32,301 bases of DNA, from the NCBI GenBank assembly GCA_020860545.1, contig JAJBUC010000088.1, forward strand, positions 1-32,301, read 5' to 3'. The stretch is from Oscillospiraceae bacterium. GTDB lineage: Bacteria > Bacillota > Clostridia > Oscillospirales > Oscillospiraceae. Shown here in pieces: positions 19,765-27,416 of this stretch. The translations under genes and the position numbers were made by a program. How positions within the stretch are numbered: position 1 is the first letter of the stretch; every line of letters begins with the position of its first letter. Under the pieces are notes generated by a model. The model saw nothing but the letters and a program-made list of their open reading frames with translations. It was not told where the DNA came from and did not search any database.

Positions 19765-20549
19765 ACGCCGTCCCCCCGTATTGTTTCGCCTTCCGGCGCT
19801 TCCAGCGTAAACCTCCCGAGCTTTCCGCCGCGGTATTCGTCCAGAAGTATTTTGGCCATGCGCCCGGTATCCGGCACACCGCCCGAGAGGAGAAAACCGC
19901 GCTTTTTCGCGAGCCGCTCCAGCAGGTGCCAGCCCTCCTCCCCCGCTTCCGGCGTCAGACCATACCGCGCCGCTATAGCCTCGGGATAGCGCGCGATCAG
20001 GACGGCGAGAAACCGGCAGGCGAGATCCTCCATATCCATCACCTCGTCCTTGATCGCCCCCGTGAACGCCAGATGCAGGCCGACCGATTCGTCCTCAAAC
20101 TTCGGCCAGAGGATGCCGGGCGTGTCGAGGAGGCTCAGCCAGCTGTTGACCGTCACCCACTGCTTGCCGCGCGTGACGCCGGGGCGGTCGCCGGCTCTGG
20201 TCGATTTGCGCCCCGCCACCTGATTGATAAAGGTGGATTTCCCCACGTTGGGTATGCCCACCACCATTGCGCGTACGGGCCGTCCGACCAGCCCTTTTTC
20301 CTTCCAGCGGGCTATCTTGTCCTTTAACACTTCCTCAATGACGGCGGTGAGCCGCCCGACGCCCTTCCCCTCCTTTGCGTTGGTCTCCAGCACGGCGTAA
20401 CCTCTGCCCCGGAACCACATACTCCACACGCGGTTCATCGCGGGGTCCGCCTGATCGGCGCGGTTGAGCACAATCAGGTGCGGCTTGCCCTCTGTCAGCG
20501 CATCGATATCCGGGTTGCGGCTGGCAATTGGGATGCGGGCGTCCACCAA
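19761..20549 (-). CDS. rbgA: Ribosome biogenesis GTPase YlqF/RbgA, truncated ORF lacking its N-terminus
   Basis: [15 protein letters not shown]...[10 protein letters not shown]...[20 protein letters not shown]...[12 protein letters not shown]. The same frame continues upstream behind a TAA (20552-20550) into [12 protein letters not shown]. Confidence 0.9.
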   Translation of the reverse strand: [262 protein letters not shown]

Positions 20550-20645
20550 TTACTGCACCAGATCCACCTGTTTGAGGTGGTTTTCCTTCTGCCTTCTGGG
20601 TTTGGTCAGGTGCCCGGGGTGCCACTGGATGTGGCTGACGGCCAA
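20550..20645 (-). pseudogene. rbgA: N-terminal portion of YlqF/RbgA separated from the rest of the gene by an in-frame TAA
   Basis: Hand translation from TTG 20645: (M)[43 protein letters not shown], matching the expected IQWxPGHMxKxRR...VDxVxELxDARIPxSSRNP. Confidence 0.75.
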
Positions 20646-20722
20646 ATCGTCTTTCTTCCAATATTATACAATAGAAAGCGTCTTTTTGCAATTCTTTTGC
20701 TGAAAAACCGTGTAAAAATGCG

Positions 20723-20748
20723 AAAAAGAGAGGTGACCCTCTCTTTTT
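20723..20748 (-). terminator. Rho-independent terminator downstream of rplS
   Basis: AAAAAGAGAGG-TGAC-CCTCTCTTTTT. Confidence 0.85.
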
Positions 20749-20762
20749 CCGTTGCGTGTGCA

Positions 20763-21104
20763 TTACACGCGCTCTTTGACCTTCGCCCGCTTGCCCACGC
20801 GATCACGCAGATAGTAGAGCTTCGCGCGGCGCACCTTGCCGCGGCGCACCGTCTCGACCTTCTCAACCGAAGGGGAGTGAATGGGGAACACCTTCTCCAC
20901 GCCAACCCCGTAAGAGACGCGGCGGACGGTAAATGTCTCGCCGATCCCGCCGTGCTTTTTGGCGATGACGGTGCCCTCGAACATCTGGAGACGCTCGCGT
21001 CTGCCTTCTTTTACGCGGATGTGCACGCGGACGGTGTCACCCACAGTGACGTCAGGCGCGGTTTCCTTTTGATATTTGTCCGTAAACATCTGTACCAGAT
21101 CCAT
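20763..21104 (-). CDS. rplS: 50S ribosomal protein L19
   Basis: 113 aa: [102 protein letters not shown]. Confidence 0.98.
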   Translation of the reverse strand: MDLVQMFTDKYQKETAPDVTVGDTVRVHIRVKEGRRERLQMFEGTVIAKKHGGIGETFTVRRVSYGVGVEKVFPIHSPSVEKVETVRRGKVRRAKLYYLRDRVGKRAKVKERV

Positions 21105-21181
21105 GATATCCTCCTAAAGTTTATAGGCGTTCATTCCGCCGATGACGGCGCAGAGGAACACCCTTTATTGAGTCGGAAGGT

Positions 21182-21210
21182 AGTATATCATACCGCAGAG
21201 CAAACTGCAA
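21182..21210 (-). promoter_or_regulatory. Sigma-A-type promoter for rplS
   Basis: Minus strand TTGCAG, 17-nt spacer, TATACT, upstream of rplS. Confidence 0.6.
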
Positions 21211-21240
21211 GTAAAATTGAAAATCTCTTATCTTTCCGTA

Positions 21241-22179
21241 TCAGGACGCAATCAGGCCGTTTTCCTGTAAGAATGTCTTTGCCACCTCGTCGACACTCTT
21301 CTTAACACCGTCCACGCCCACGTCTACCTGATAACTCAGGTCAGTCATGACGTCGGTGGTCAGCCTGCCGGTGAGCATATCGAGCACCTCTTCCAGGTTA
21401 GGCGCCACATCCTGCATGCGGTCAAAGAGGTCGGCTCGCACGAGCAGCGCGCCGTTATACTCGGGGAAAAAGTTCCGGTCATCCTCCAGAAGCACCAGCT
21501 CGGCCTCCTTATTCAGTCCGTCCGTCGCGTACACCCCCGTAACATCCATGTTGCCGTTCTGGACGGCGGAATACTTCAAATTAATGTCAATCTGCTTTGC
21601 CTCCTTAAATTGCAGGCCATAGAATTCGGTCAGCGGAATATATTTTGCGCTGCCCTCCTCGGTGAAGAAGTCGTGCTCCGCGGCAAACACAAGCTGATCG
21701 GACACCGCGGCGAGGTCGCTGATGGTTTTCAGATTATATTCGTCGGCGATTGCCTGGGGAACCGCAACCTGGTAGGTGTTATTCAGCCCCAGCTTTCCGA
21801 GCAGCCGAACGCCCTCGGAAGCCGCCTCCTGATTGGCATAATCGTAGAGTGTCATGTCCTCCGGCACATCGGAGGGGTCGAGATGCAGGAAGGTGGTGAG
21901 CAGGGTGCCGTCATAGCTGTTCATGAGGTCGGCATTCCCCCGCACGATCTCGCTATAGGAGGCGGGCGGTGCCATCTCGTCCTTGATAGTCACCTTCGCG
22001 TCCGTATGTTCCTCCACCAAAAGCTTCACCATCCTGTGTATCAGCTGCATCTCGGCAAATTGTCCGTCATAGATCACAATGGTATCCTCGCTCTGTGTTC
22101 CGCTGCCACATGCAGTGAGCGTCAGGGCCAATACCCCCGCCAGCATTCCGGCCAGCCACTTTTTCATGTTTGTTTTCAT
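21241..22179 (-). CDS. Osmoprotectant (glycine betaine/carnitine/choline-type) ABC transporter substrate-binding lipoprotein
   Basis: ORF 21241..22254, preferred ATG 22179; lipobox LTLTACGSG; IYDGQFAEMQLIHRMVKLLVEEHTDAKVTIKDEM...YDGTLLTTFL...ATDGLNKEAELVLLEDDRNFFPEYNGALLVR fits the OpuCC/OpuAC type. Confidence 0.9.
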   Translation of the reverse strand: MKTNMKKWLAGMLAGVLALTLTACGSGTQSEDTIVIYDGQFAEMQLIHRMVKLLVEEHTDAKVTIKDEMAPPASYSEIVRGNADLMNSYDGTLLTTFLHLDPSDVPEDMTLYDYANQEAASEGVRLLGKLGLNNTYQVAVPQAIADEYNLKTISDLAAVSDQLVFAAEHDFFTEEGSAKYIPLTEFYGLQFKEAKQIDINLKYSAVQNGNMDVTGVYATDGLNKEAELVLLEDDRNFFPEYNGALLVRADLFDRMQDVAPNLEEVLDMLTGRLTTDVMTDLSYQVDVGVDGVKKSVDEVAKTFLQENGLIAS

Positions 22180-22811
22180 ACTTCTTCCATTCCTTTCTTT
22201 TGCTCCGGTGTGGAGCGCTTCATGCGTTGTTCTTTCATCCGTCTTTCGATCCATGCCATACCCATGTCGAAACCCACAGCCATCGCCATCAGCACGAGGG
22301 TTCCGCCTATAATCTGGGGCATGTCTCCTGTCTTGATGCCGCGGGTAATGATGCCACCCAGTCCGCCGCCGCCAACCGAGGCGGCAAATACCGCCACGCC
22401 GATCGCTGTTACCGTGGCAATTCTGATCCCCGTAAAAATAAGGGGAAAGGCAAGGGGCAGCTCCACAAGGAGCAGACGGTTACGCCTTGTCATTCCCATA
22501 CCGGTGGACACCTCCTTCAGGACAGGGTCTACCTCAGAAAGCCCCACATAGGTATTGAGTACCACGGGAAGCAGGGAGTACAGGAGCAGTCCAAGGATCA
22601 CGGTGGGCTTTCCTCCCCCCAAAAACACCATGATAATACCCAGCAGCGCCAGCACCGGAATGGTTTGCAGTACCTCCACCGCCCACAAAATGGGCTTTCG
22701 CACCAAGGGAAAGCAATAGGCACAGATACCGACGGGTACACCGACCACAATGGTACACAATACGGCCAGCACAACAATCAGCAGGTGATCAAGCACCATG
22801 GTCACTGTCAT
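22176..22811 (-). CDS. Osmoprotectant ABC transporter permease (OpuCD/OpuCB type)
   Basis: 211 aa: VGVPVGICAYCFPLVRKPILWAVEVLQTIPVLALLGIIMVFLGGGKPTVILGLLLYSLLPVVLNTYVGL. Confidence 0.9.
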   Translation of the reverse strand: MTVTMVLDHLLIVVLAVLCTIVVGVPVGICAYCFPLVRKPILWAVEVLQTIPVLALLGIIMVFLGGGKPTVILGLLLYSLLPVVLNTYVGLSEVDPVLKEVSTGMGMTRRNRLLLVELPLAFPLIFTGIRIATVTAIGVAVFAASVGGGGLGGIITRGIKTGDMPQIIGGTLVLMAMAVGFDMGMAWIERRMKEQRMKRSTPEQKKGMEEV

Positions 22812-23464
22812 GACGCATCCCTCCTCAATGACCTCGGGATGACACGGCGCCTGAGCAGTTCAATGACCCAGCTCAGGAGCATCGCCATGACCGCGGCGGG
22901 AATGGCACCTGCCAGGGTCAGCATATTGTTGTTGCTGCTGATGCCGGAATAAATCAGGTCGCCCAGCCCGCCCAGGCCGATCATCGCCGCTAAAACCGCC
23001 CAGCTCACGGTATAGACGGTGGACATGCGCAGTCCGCTGAAAATCACGGGCATAGCCAGGGGCAGCTCAATATGCCACAGCACCTGTAACGGCGACATGC
23101 CGCACCCCTGCGCCGCCTCCTTATAGTGCGCGGGCACCTCAATGAGCCCCACAAACGTATTCTTCAAAATGGGAAACACCGCGTAGGTTGCCAGCGCAAA
23201 GATGACGGTGGAGGGCACCATGCCGTTATAGAGGAAAAGCACGCCGATGAAGACAATACCGGGAATGGTCTGGAGGACGGATAAAACGGGCAGAATCACA
23301 TTGGCCCAACGCGGCATTCTGGACAGGAGAATCCCGAGCGCCAGCGCAATCACAAAAGCGATCGCCACGGAAACCAGCACATAGACCAGATGGACGCCAA
23401 ACGCGGTGACGATCCGCCGCCAATAGAGCTCCAGGAAGTGCAGTATCATACCGTATCCCCCCAA
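22808..23464 (-). CDS. Osmoprotectant ABC transporter permease (OpuCB/OpuCD type)
   Basis: 218 aa: HLVYVLVSVAIAFVIALALGILLSRMPRWANVILPVLSVLQTIPGIVFIGVLFLYNG...TYAVFPILKNTFVGLIEV. Confidence 0.9.
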   Translation of the reverse strand: MGGYGMILHFLELYWRRIVTAFGVHLVYVLVSVAIAFVIALALGILLSRMPRWANVILPVLSVLQTIPGIVFIGVLFLYNGMVPSTVIFALATYAVFPILKNTFVGLIEVPAHYKEAAQGCGMSPLQVLWHIELPLAMPVIFSGLRMSTVYTVSWAVLAAMIGLGGLGDLIYSGISSNNNMLTLAGAIPAAVMAMLLSWVIELLRRRVIPRSLRRDAS

Positions 23465-24573
23465 ACCGCGTCGGCCAGGGCTTTGGCGATGCTTGTCTTG
23501 GTGACAATCCCCGCCAGCGTGTTGTCGTGCCTGAGTACCACCACATAGTTCGCGTCTCCGCTGAGCAGCTTTTCAAAGCAGACATGCGCGTCCTCATCCA
23601 CGTAGGAGACGGGATTCGACTGGCGGAGCAGCGGTTCCACCGTTTGAATCGTACTGCCCTTCTCCATGCGGTTGATGTCCGCGATGGAGACAATACCCGC
23701 GTAAGTCTCATCCCGATTCATGACGACGAGGGTATCCACATTCCGCCTCGCCATCAGTTCCACCGATTCCCGAATTCTGGCGTCAATATATGTGGTGGAG
23801 ACGTTCTGGCGCAAAAAATCCGCCGCTGTCTGCGGCATAGCCTGCTCCGCGATGCTCCGCTTGCCCATAAAGCTGCGGATCAGATCGCTCGCCGGATGCT
23901 CCAGCATCTCACCGGGCGGTGCCATCTGCACGATTTCGCCCTGCTCCATGAAGATGATCTTGTCCGCCATATTCAGGGCCTCATTCATATCATGCGTCAC
24001 AAAAACAATCGTCTTTTTCAGTTTTTTCTGGAGGTTTCTGACCTCATCCTGAAGCGTGGCGCGCGTAACCGGATCCAACGCGCCGAAGGGCTCGTCCATC
24101 AGCACCACGGGAGGAGAGGCCGCCAGGGCCCGCAGCACGCCGATCCGCTGTTGCTGGCCGCCAGAGAGCTCATGTGGATATTTGTGCGCATACTCGTCAT
24201 AGGGCATCCCGACCATCTCCAGCAGCTCGTGCGTCCGCTCCCGCATTTTCCTCTTCTCATATTTCAGCAGATGAGGCACGACACAGATATTCTGCTCCAC
24301 GTTCATATTGGGAAACAGGCCAATTTGCTGGATCACATAGCCGATGTTCCTGCGCAGCTTCACAGGGTCGGTCGTTGCAATATCCTCGTTGCCGATGTAG
24401 ATGCGCCCCTCGTCAGGCTCAATGAGCCGGTTTATGGTCTTTAACGTTGTGGTTTTCCCGCATCCGCTGGGACCGATTAAAACCGCCAGCTCCCCCTCAT
24501 CAATATGAAAACTGATTCCTTTTAAAACCTGCTTGTCCCCATAGCTTTTTCGGACATTCTCAAAACGAATCAT
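23446..24573 (-). CDS. Osmoprotectant ABC transporter ATP-binding protein with CBS domains (OpuCA type)
   Basis: 375 aa: Walker A GPSGCGKTTTLK, signature LSGGQQQR, Walker B VVLMDEPFGALDP; C-terminal CBS-like region. Confidence 0.93.
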   Translation of the reverse strand: MIRFENVRKSYGDKQVLKGISFHIDEGELAVLIGPSGCGKTTTLKTINRLIEPDEGRIYIGNEDIATTDPVKLRRNIGYVIQQIGLFPNMNVEQNICVVPHLLKYEKRKMRERTHELLEMVGMPYDEYAHKYPHELSGGQQQRIGVLRALAASPPVVLMDEPFGALDPVTRATLQDEVRNLQKKLKKTIVFVTHDMNEALNMADKIIFMEQGEIVQMAPPGEMLEHPASDLIRSFMGKRSIAEQAMPQTAADFLRQNVSTTYIDARIRESVELMARRNVDTLVVMNRDETYAGIVSIADINRMEKGSTIQTVEPLLRQSNPVSYVDEDAHVCFEKLLSGDANYVVVLRHDNTLAGIVTKTSIAKALADAVWGDTV

Positions 24574-24650
24574 CTCCCGCTCCTTTCCTGTGCCCTAAAA
24601 TAGAATTCCACCTCCAAAGAGAATTCTGCGCACGATATTATATATCTTCT

Positions 24651-24679
24651 ATTATAGGAAATGATGGGCTCAGAGTCAA
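24651..24679 (-). promoter_or_regulatory. Sigma-A-type promoter for the opuC-like operon
   Basis: Minus strand TTGACT, 17-nt spacer, TATAAT. Confidence 0.8.
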
Positions 24680-24784
24680 GCCATATATCCCCATTTTGAG
24701 CAGATGTGCACACAAATTATCGTCCCTTTATACAAATAATTATGTATACATCGTAACAAGACTGTTCCTTTTTACAATTTTCTC

Positions 24785-24813
24785 TTCACAAACACGCCAT
24801 TATGTGTTAGAAT
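24785..24813 (+). promoter_or_regulatory. Sigma-A-type promoter for the acyltransferase gene
   Basis: TTCACA, 17-nt spacer, TAGAAT. Confidence 0.7.
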
Positions 24814-24867
24814 AAAAATAGTCTGCCTTTCTACATCGGCGCGATGATATCCTTCAGGAGGAATGCA

Positions 24868-26604
24868 ATGAACTCTTATGAACATGATCCCCATTTGCCG
24901 CGTCTCCCAGTCCCTACGCTGGACGAGACCGCCGATGAACTGAAGAAGCGGATGAAGCCCATTGTATGTGAGGCGGATTTTTCCGCCCTCTGTAGGGCGC
25001 TGGAACGCTTCTGTGCGCCGGATGGGGAGGGGCCTGTCCTGCAGGAACGTCTGCTCGCCTTTCAGCATGCCCTGCGGGGTAACAGCAGCTGGCTGCGTCC
25101 GCTCTGGGATGATCAATATTTAGCTTATCAGTCATCCCTGCCGCGCAATATGCACTACACCCTGCAGCTGCGCGCTGAAAAATACGCGCCGAACGCGCTG
25201 CCCCATTTTACCGCCGCCATGGCGTGCACCATTCAAAGGATCCGTTGGGAGCATGTCCCCCCGGAGATGGCGGGTGGGGCTTATACCAGCATGGATACCA
25301 TGGGCGGCATGTTTTATACCCGTATTCCCGCACCCCAGCGCGACGTGTTGTACTACCCACGCCTGACGGATCCTCTGACGGCGGCGGTGGTCTGCCGGGG
25401 CCATTGGTTCATTCTCTCCCTTACGGACGATGCGGGCATCGTCCACTCTCCCGACACACTGCAAACGGCCTTTCAACTCATCCGGGAACAGGCAGCCGCA
25501 CTGTCGGCCGCTCCCGGCGTCGGTGCCTTTACCTGTGCCGACCGCGCGGAGGCGCTTGCGCTGCGCGGTGCCCTGTCTCATCACCTGCTCAACCGCCTGA
25601 GTCTGGAGAGCGTGGAAAAGGCGGTTTTTGCCGTCTGTCTGGATGAGGATGGCGCGGGAGAGGTCCCGTTTGGGCATAGCGTTCTGGCGGGCGACGCATC
25701 CAACCGCTGGTTTGATAAGTCACTTCAGCTCATTTCCTCTGGAGAGCGCCTCGGTGCCAGCCTGGAGCACGCCGGCTGTGACGGGATTATGTTCGCCTAT
25801 ATCCTCGGACAGGCCGACCAGGGGCTTTTAGACTATTCCTTCCGGTATTCTGAGGATACGTCTCCCGCCCATGTTCGTCCGCTCGATTGGTTTGTGCCCG
25901 CGCCGGTTGCCGCCAAACTGGGTGAAGTCCAGGCGGCCTTCGCAGCCTGGAACGCCTCTATATGCTTTGATGAGACGCGCATTGCCGCCCTGTCGAAAGC
26001 GACGCTCAAGCAGCTGCGGTGCAGCCCTGACGCCGTCGTACAGCTTCTGCTCCAGACGGCCTACTACCGCTGTGCCGGCAAGCTCCCCTCTGTATATGAG
26101 GCGGTGTCCACCCGGAGGTTTTACGCGGGCCGCACGGAGGGAATCCGCAGTGCGACGGAGGAATCCCTGTCCTTTATTGAGGCCTTTTGCACCGGGCAGC
26201 CCAACGCCGTGGTCGAAGCGCGTTTTCGGGCGGCGGTAGCCGTCCACAGTGAAAATACGGCACGGTGCAAGGCCGGCCTGGGCTGTGAGCGCCATATGAC
26301 GGGGCTTTCCTGTATGCATCAGATGTATTTCCCCGAAAAGGAACTCCCGGCCGTATTTCAGACGGCCGCTTACCGGACGCTGAAGTACGACACGCTTTCC
26401 ACGAGCAGTATCCCCGGCTCCGCCGTGGACTACTTTGCGTTCGTCCCCGTGGTGCAGGATGGGCTCGGTGTGGGCTACGCCCTGTATGACAGCGGCCTGC
26501 ATGTGTCCGTCTCCTCCTACGCAGAGAGCGGCATCCGCCCCAGCGACTTTCTTCTCGCCTTAGAGGATGCCGGATGCAAGCTGCTTGCGCTGGCAGGGCT
26601 GTAA
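24868..26604 (+). CDS. Choline/carnitine O-acyltransferase family protein
   Basis: ORF 24844..26604, start ATG 24868 after AGGAGG. LPRLPVPTLDETADELKKRMKPIV (N-terminal signature); NRWFDKSLQLI...LEHAGCDG (catalytic His codon 25768-25770, cf. EHAAAEG in animal CrAT); SPDAVVQLLLQTAYYRCAGKLPSVYEAVSTRRFYAGRTEGIRSAT; CERHMTGL; LSTSSIPG (STS); FVPVVQDGLGVGYALYDSGLHVSVSSYAES. Confidence 0.93.
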   Translation: MNSYEHDPHLPRLPVPTLDETADELKKRMKPIVCEADFSALCRALERFCAPDGEGPVLQERLLAFQHALRGNSSWLRPLWDDQYLAYQSSLPRNMHYTLQLRAEKYAPNALPHFTAAMACTIQRIRWEHVPPEMAGGAYTSMDTMGGMFYTRIPAPQRDVLYYPRLTDPLTAAVVCRGHWFILSLTDDAGIVHSPDTLQTAFQLIREQAAALSAAPGVGAFTCADRAEALALRGALSHHLLNRLSLESVEKAVFAVCLDEDGAGEVPFGHSVLAGDASNRWFDKSLQLISSGERLGASLEHAGCDGIMFAYILGQADQGLLDYSFRYSEDTSPAHVRPLDWFVPAPVAAKLGEVQAAFAAWNASICFDETRIAALSKATLKQLRCSPDAVVQLLLQTAYYRCAGKLPSVYEAVSTRRFYAGRTEGIRSATEESLSFIEAFCTGQPNAVVEARFRAAVAVHSENTARCKAGLGCERHMTGLSCMHQMYFPEKELPAVFQTAAYRTLKYDTLSTSSIPGSAVDYFAFVPVVQDGLGVGYALYDSGLHVSVSSYAESGIRPSDFLLALEDAGCKLLALAGL

Positions 26605-26683
26605 TGCGCCGGAGGCAGAGAACCGCGCGCAAAAATCGCCCGGTTCTATGAGCCGGGCAGAATGACCATCAAACTATGGAGAC

Positions 26684-26729
26684 AGGGGCTCCTGACATTG
26701 CGTTTCCTACGCTTGTCAGACAGCCCCTT
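26684..26729 (+). terminator. Possible terminator/stem-loop after the acyltransferase gene
   Basis: AGGGGCT-C-CTGACA...TGTCAG-AC-AGCCCCT followed by a broken T-rich stretch. Confidence 0.4.
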
Positions 26730-26789
26730 CTCTTGTTGTTTCCAGCTTTGATTACCGGATTGCTCCTGAAATGCGGTAGCCCTTCCCGT

Positions 26790-27416
26790 CTAGGCGGAAA
26801 CGCGCCGCCGCGCCGTCTTCCGGCGAATAGACGCCGCCACAAGCCACAGGGCGGTCAACAGGAGCGTCCAGCTCCCTACACGCAGCACCAGCAGCGCCGC
26901 CCCGCCAACCGCGAGGGCGAGAGAAAAGCACAGCGAGACCACACCTACCACGCGCGACGCGGCCTCCTCCGGCAGGCACAGATCCAGCAGGTACCATAAA
27001 ATGCGCCCCCCGTCCAGCTGTGCGATGGGGAGCAGGTTAAAGATACACAGTGTCACATTCACGCCGATGCAGAGTGAGGCCAGTTCGCTCCCCCGCCCTG
27101 CAAAGGGAATGCAGAAATAGATGACCGCAAAATTGGCCGCCGGACCGGAGAGGGCGATGATGATCTGCTTCCAGTTGGCCAGCGGCCTGCGCGGCGAGAG
27201 CATCATTTCAGCGCCCACGCAGCTCAGGCGGAGCTTTTACACCCGACCAACGAGCAGGTTTTTGGCAACGAGGTGCACAAGCTCATGCATCACGGCCCCC
27301 GCAAACGCCTGCAGGAGGAGTTTCTGCGTGTCGAAATAAAAAAGCACAGCCGCCAGCAGGAGAAACCCGCCGGTGATCTCCAGCCGTTTCCATCGAATCG
27401 TCCCTGCCTTGCGCAT
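26790..27416 (-). pseudogene. spoIVFB: SpoIVFB-like M50 site-2 metalloprotease interrupted by in-frame TAA at codon 60
   Basis: Hand translation from ATG 27416: MRKAGTIRWKRLEITGGFLLLAAVLFYFDTQKLLLQAFAGAVMHELVHLVAKNLLVGRV*KLRLSCVGAEMMLSPRRPL...; HEXXH (HELVH) before the stop and NLLPIAQLDGGR after it. Confidence 0.75.

Noticed and set aside
21105-21180. Possible L19 leader RNA upstream of rplS
   Set aside because: A leader of suitable length exists after the promoter, but no conserved L19-leader structure could be convincingly read by eye.
20550-27239. Stop-codon reassignment or programmed TAA readthrough to explain rbgA and spoIVFB
   Set aside because: TAA is the normal terminator of other intact genes in the window, and no readthrough-promoting context or suppressor tRNA is visible. 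Mutation or sequence error is simpler.
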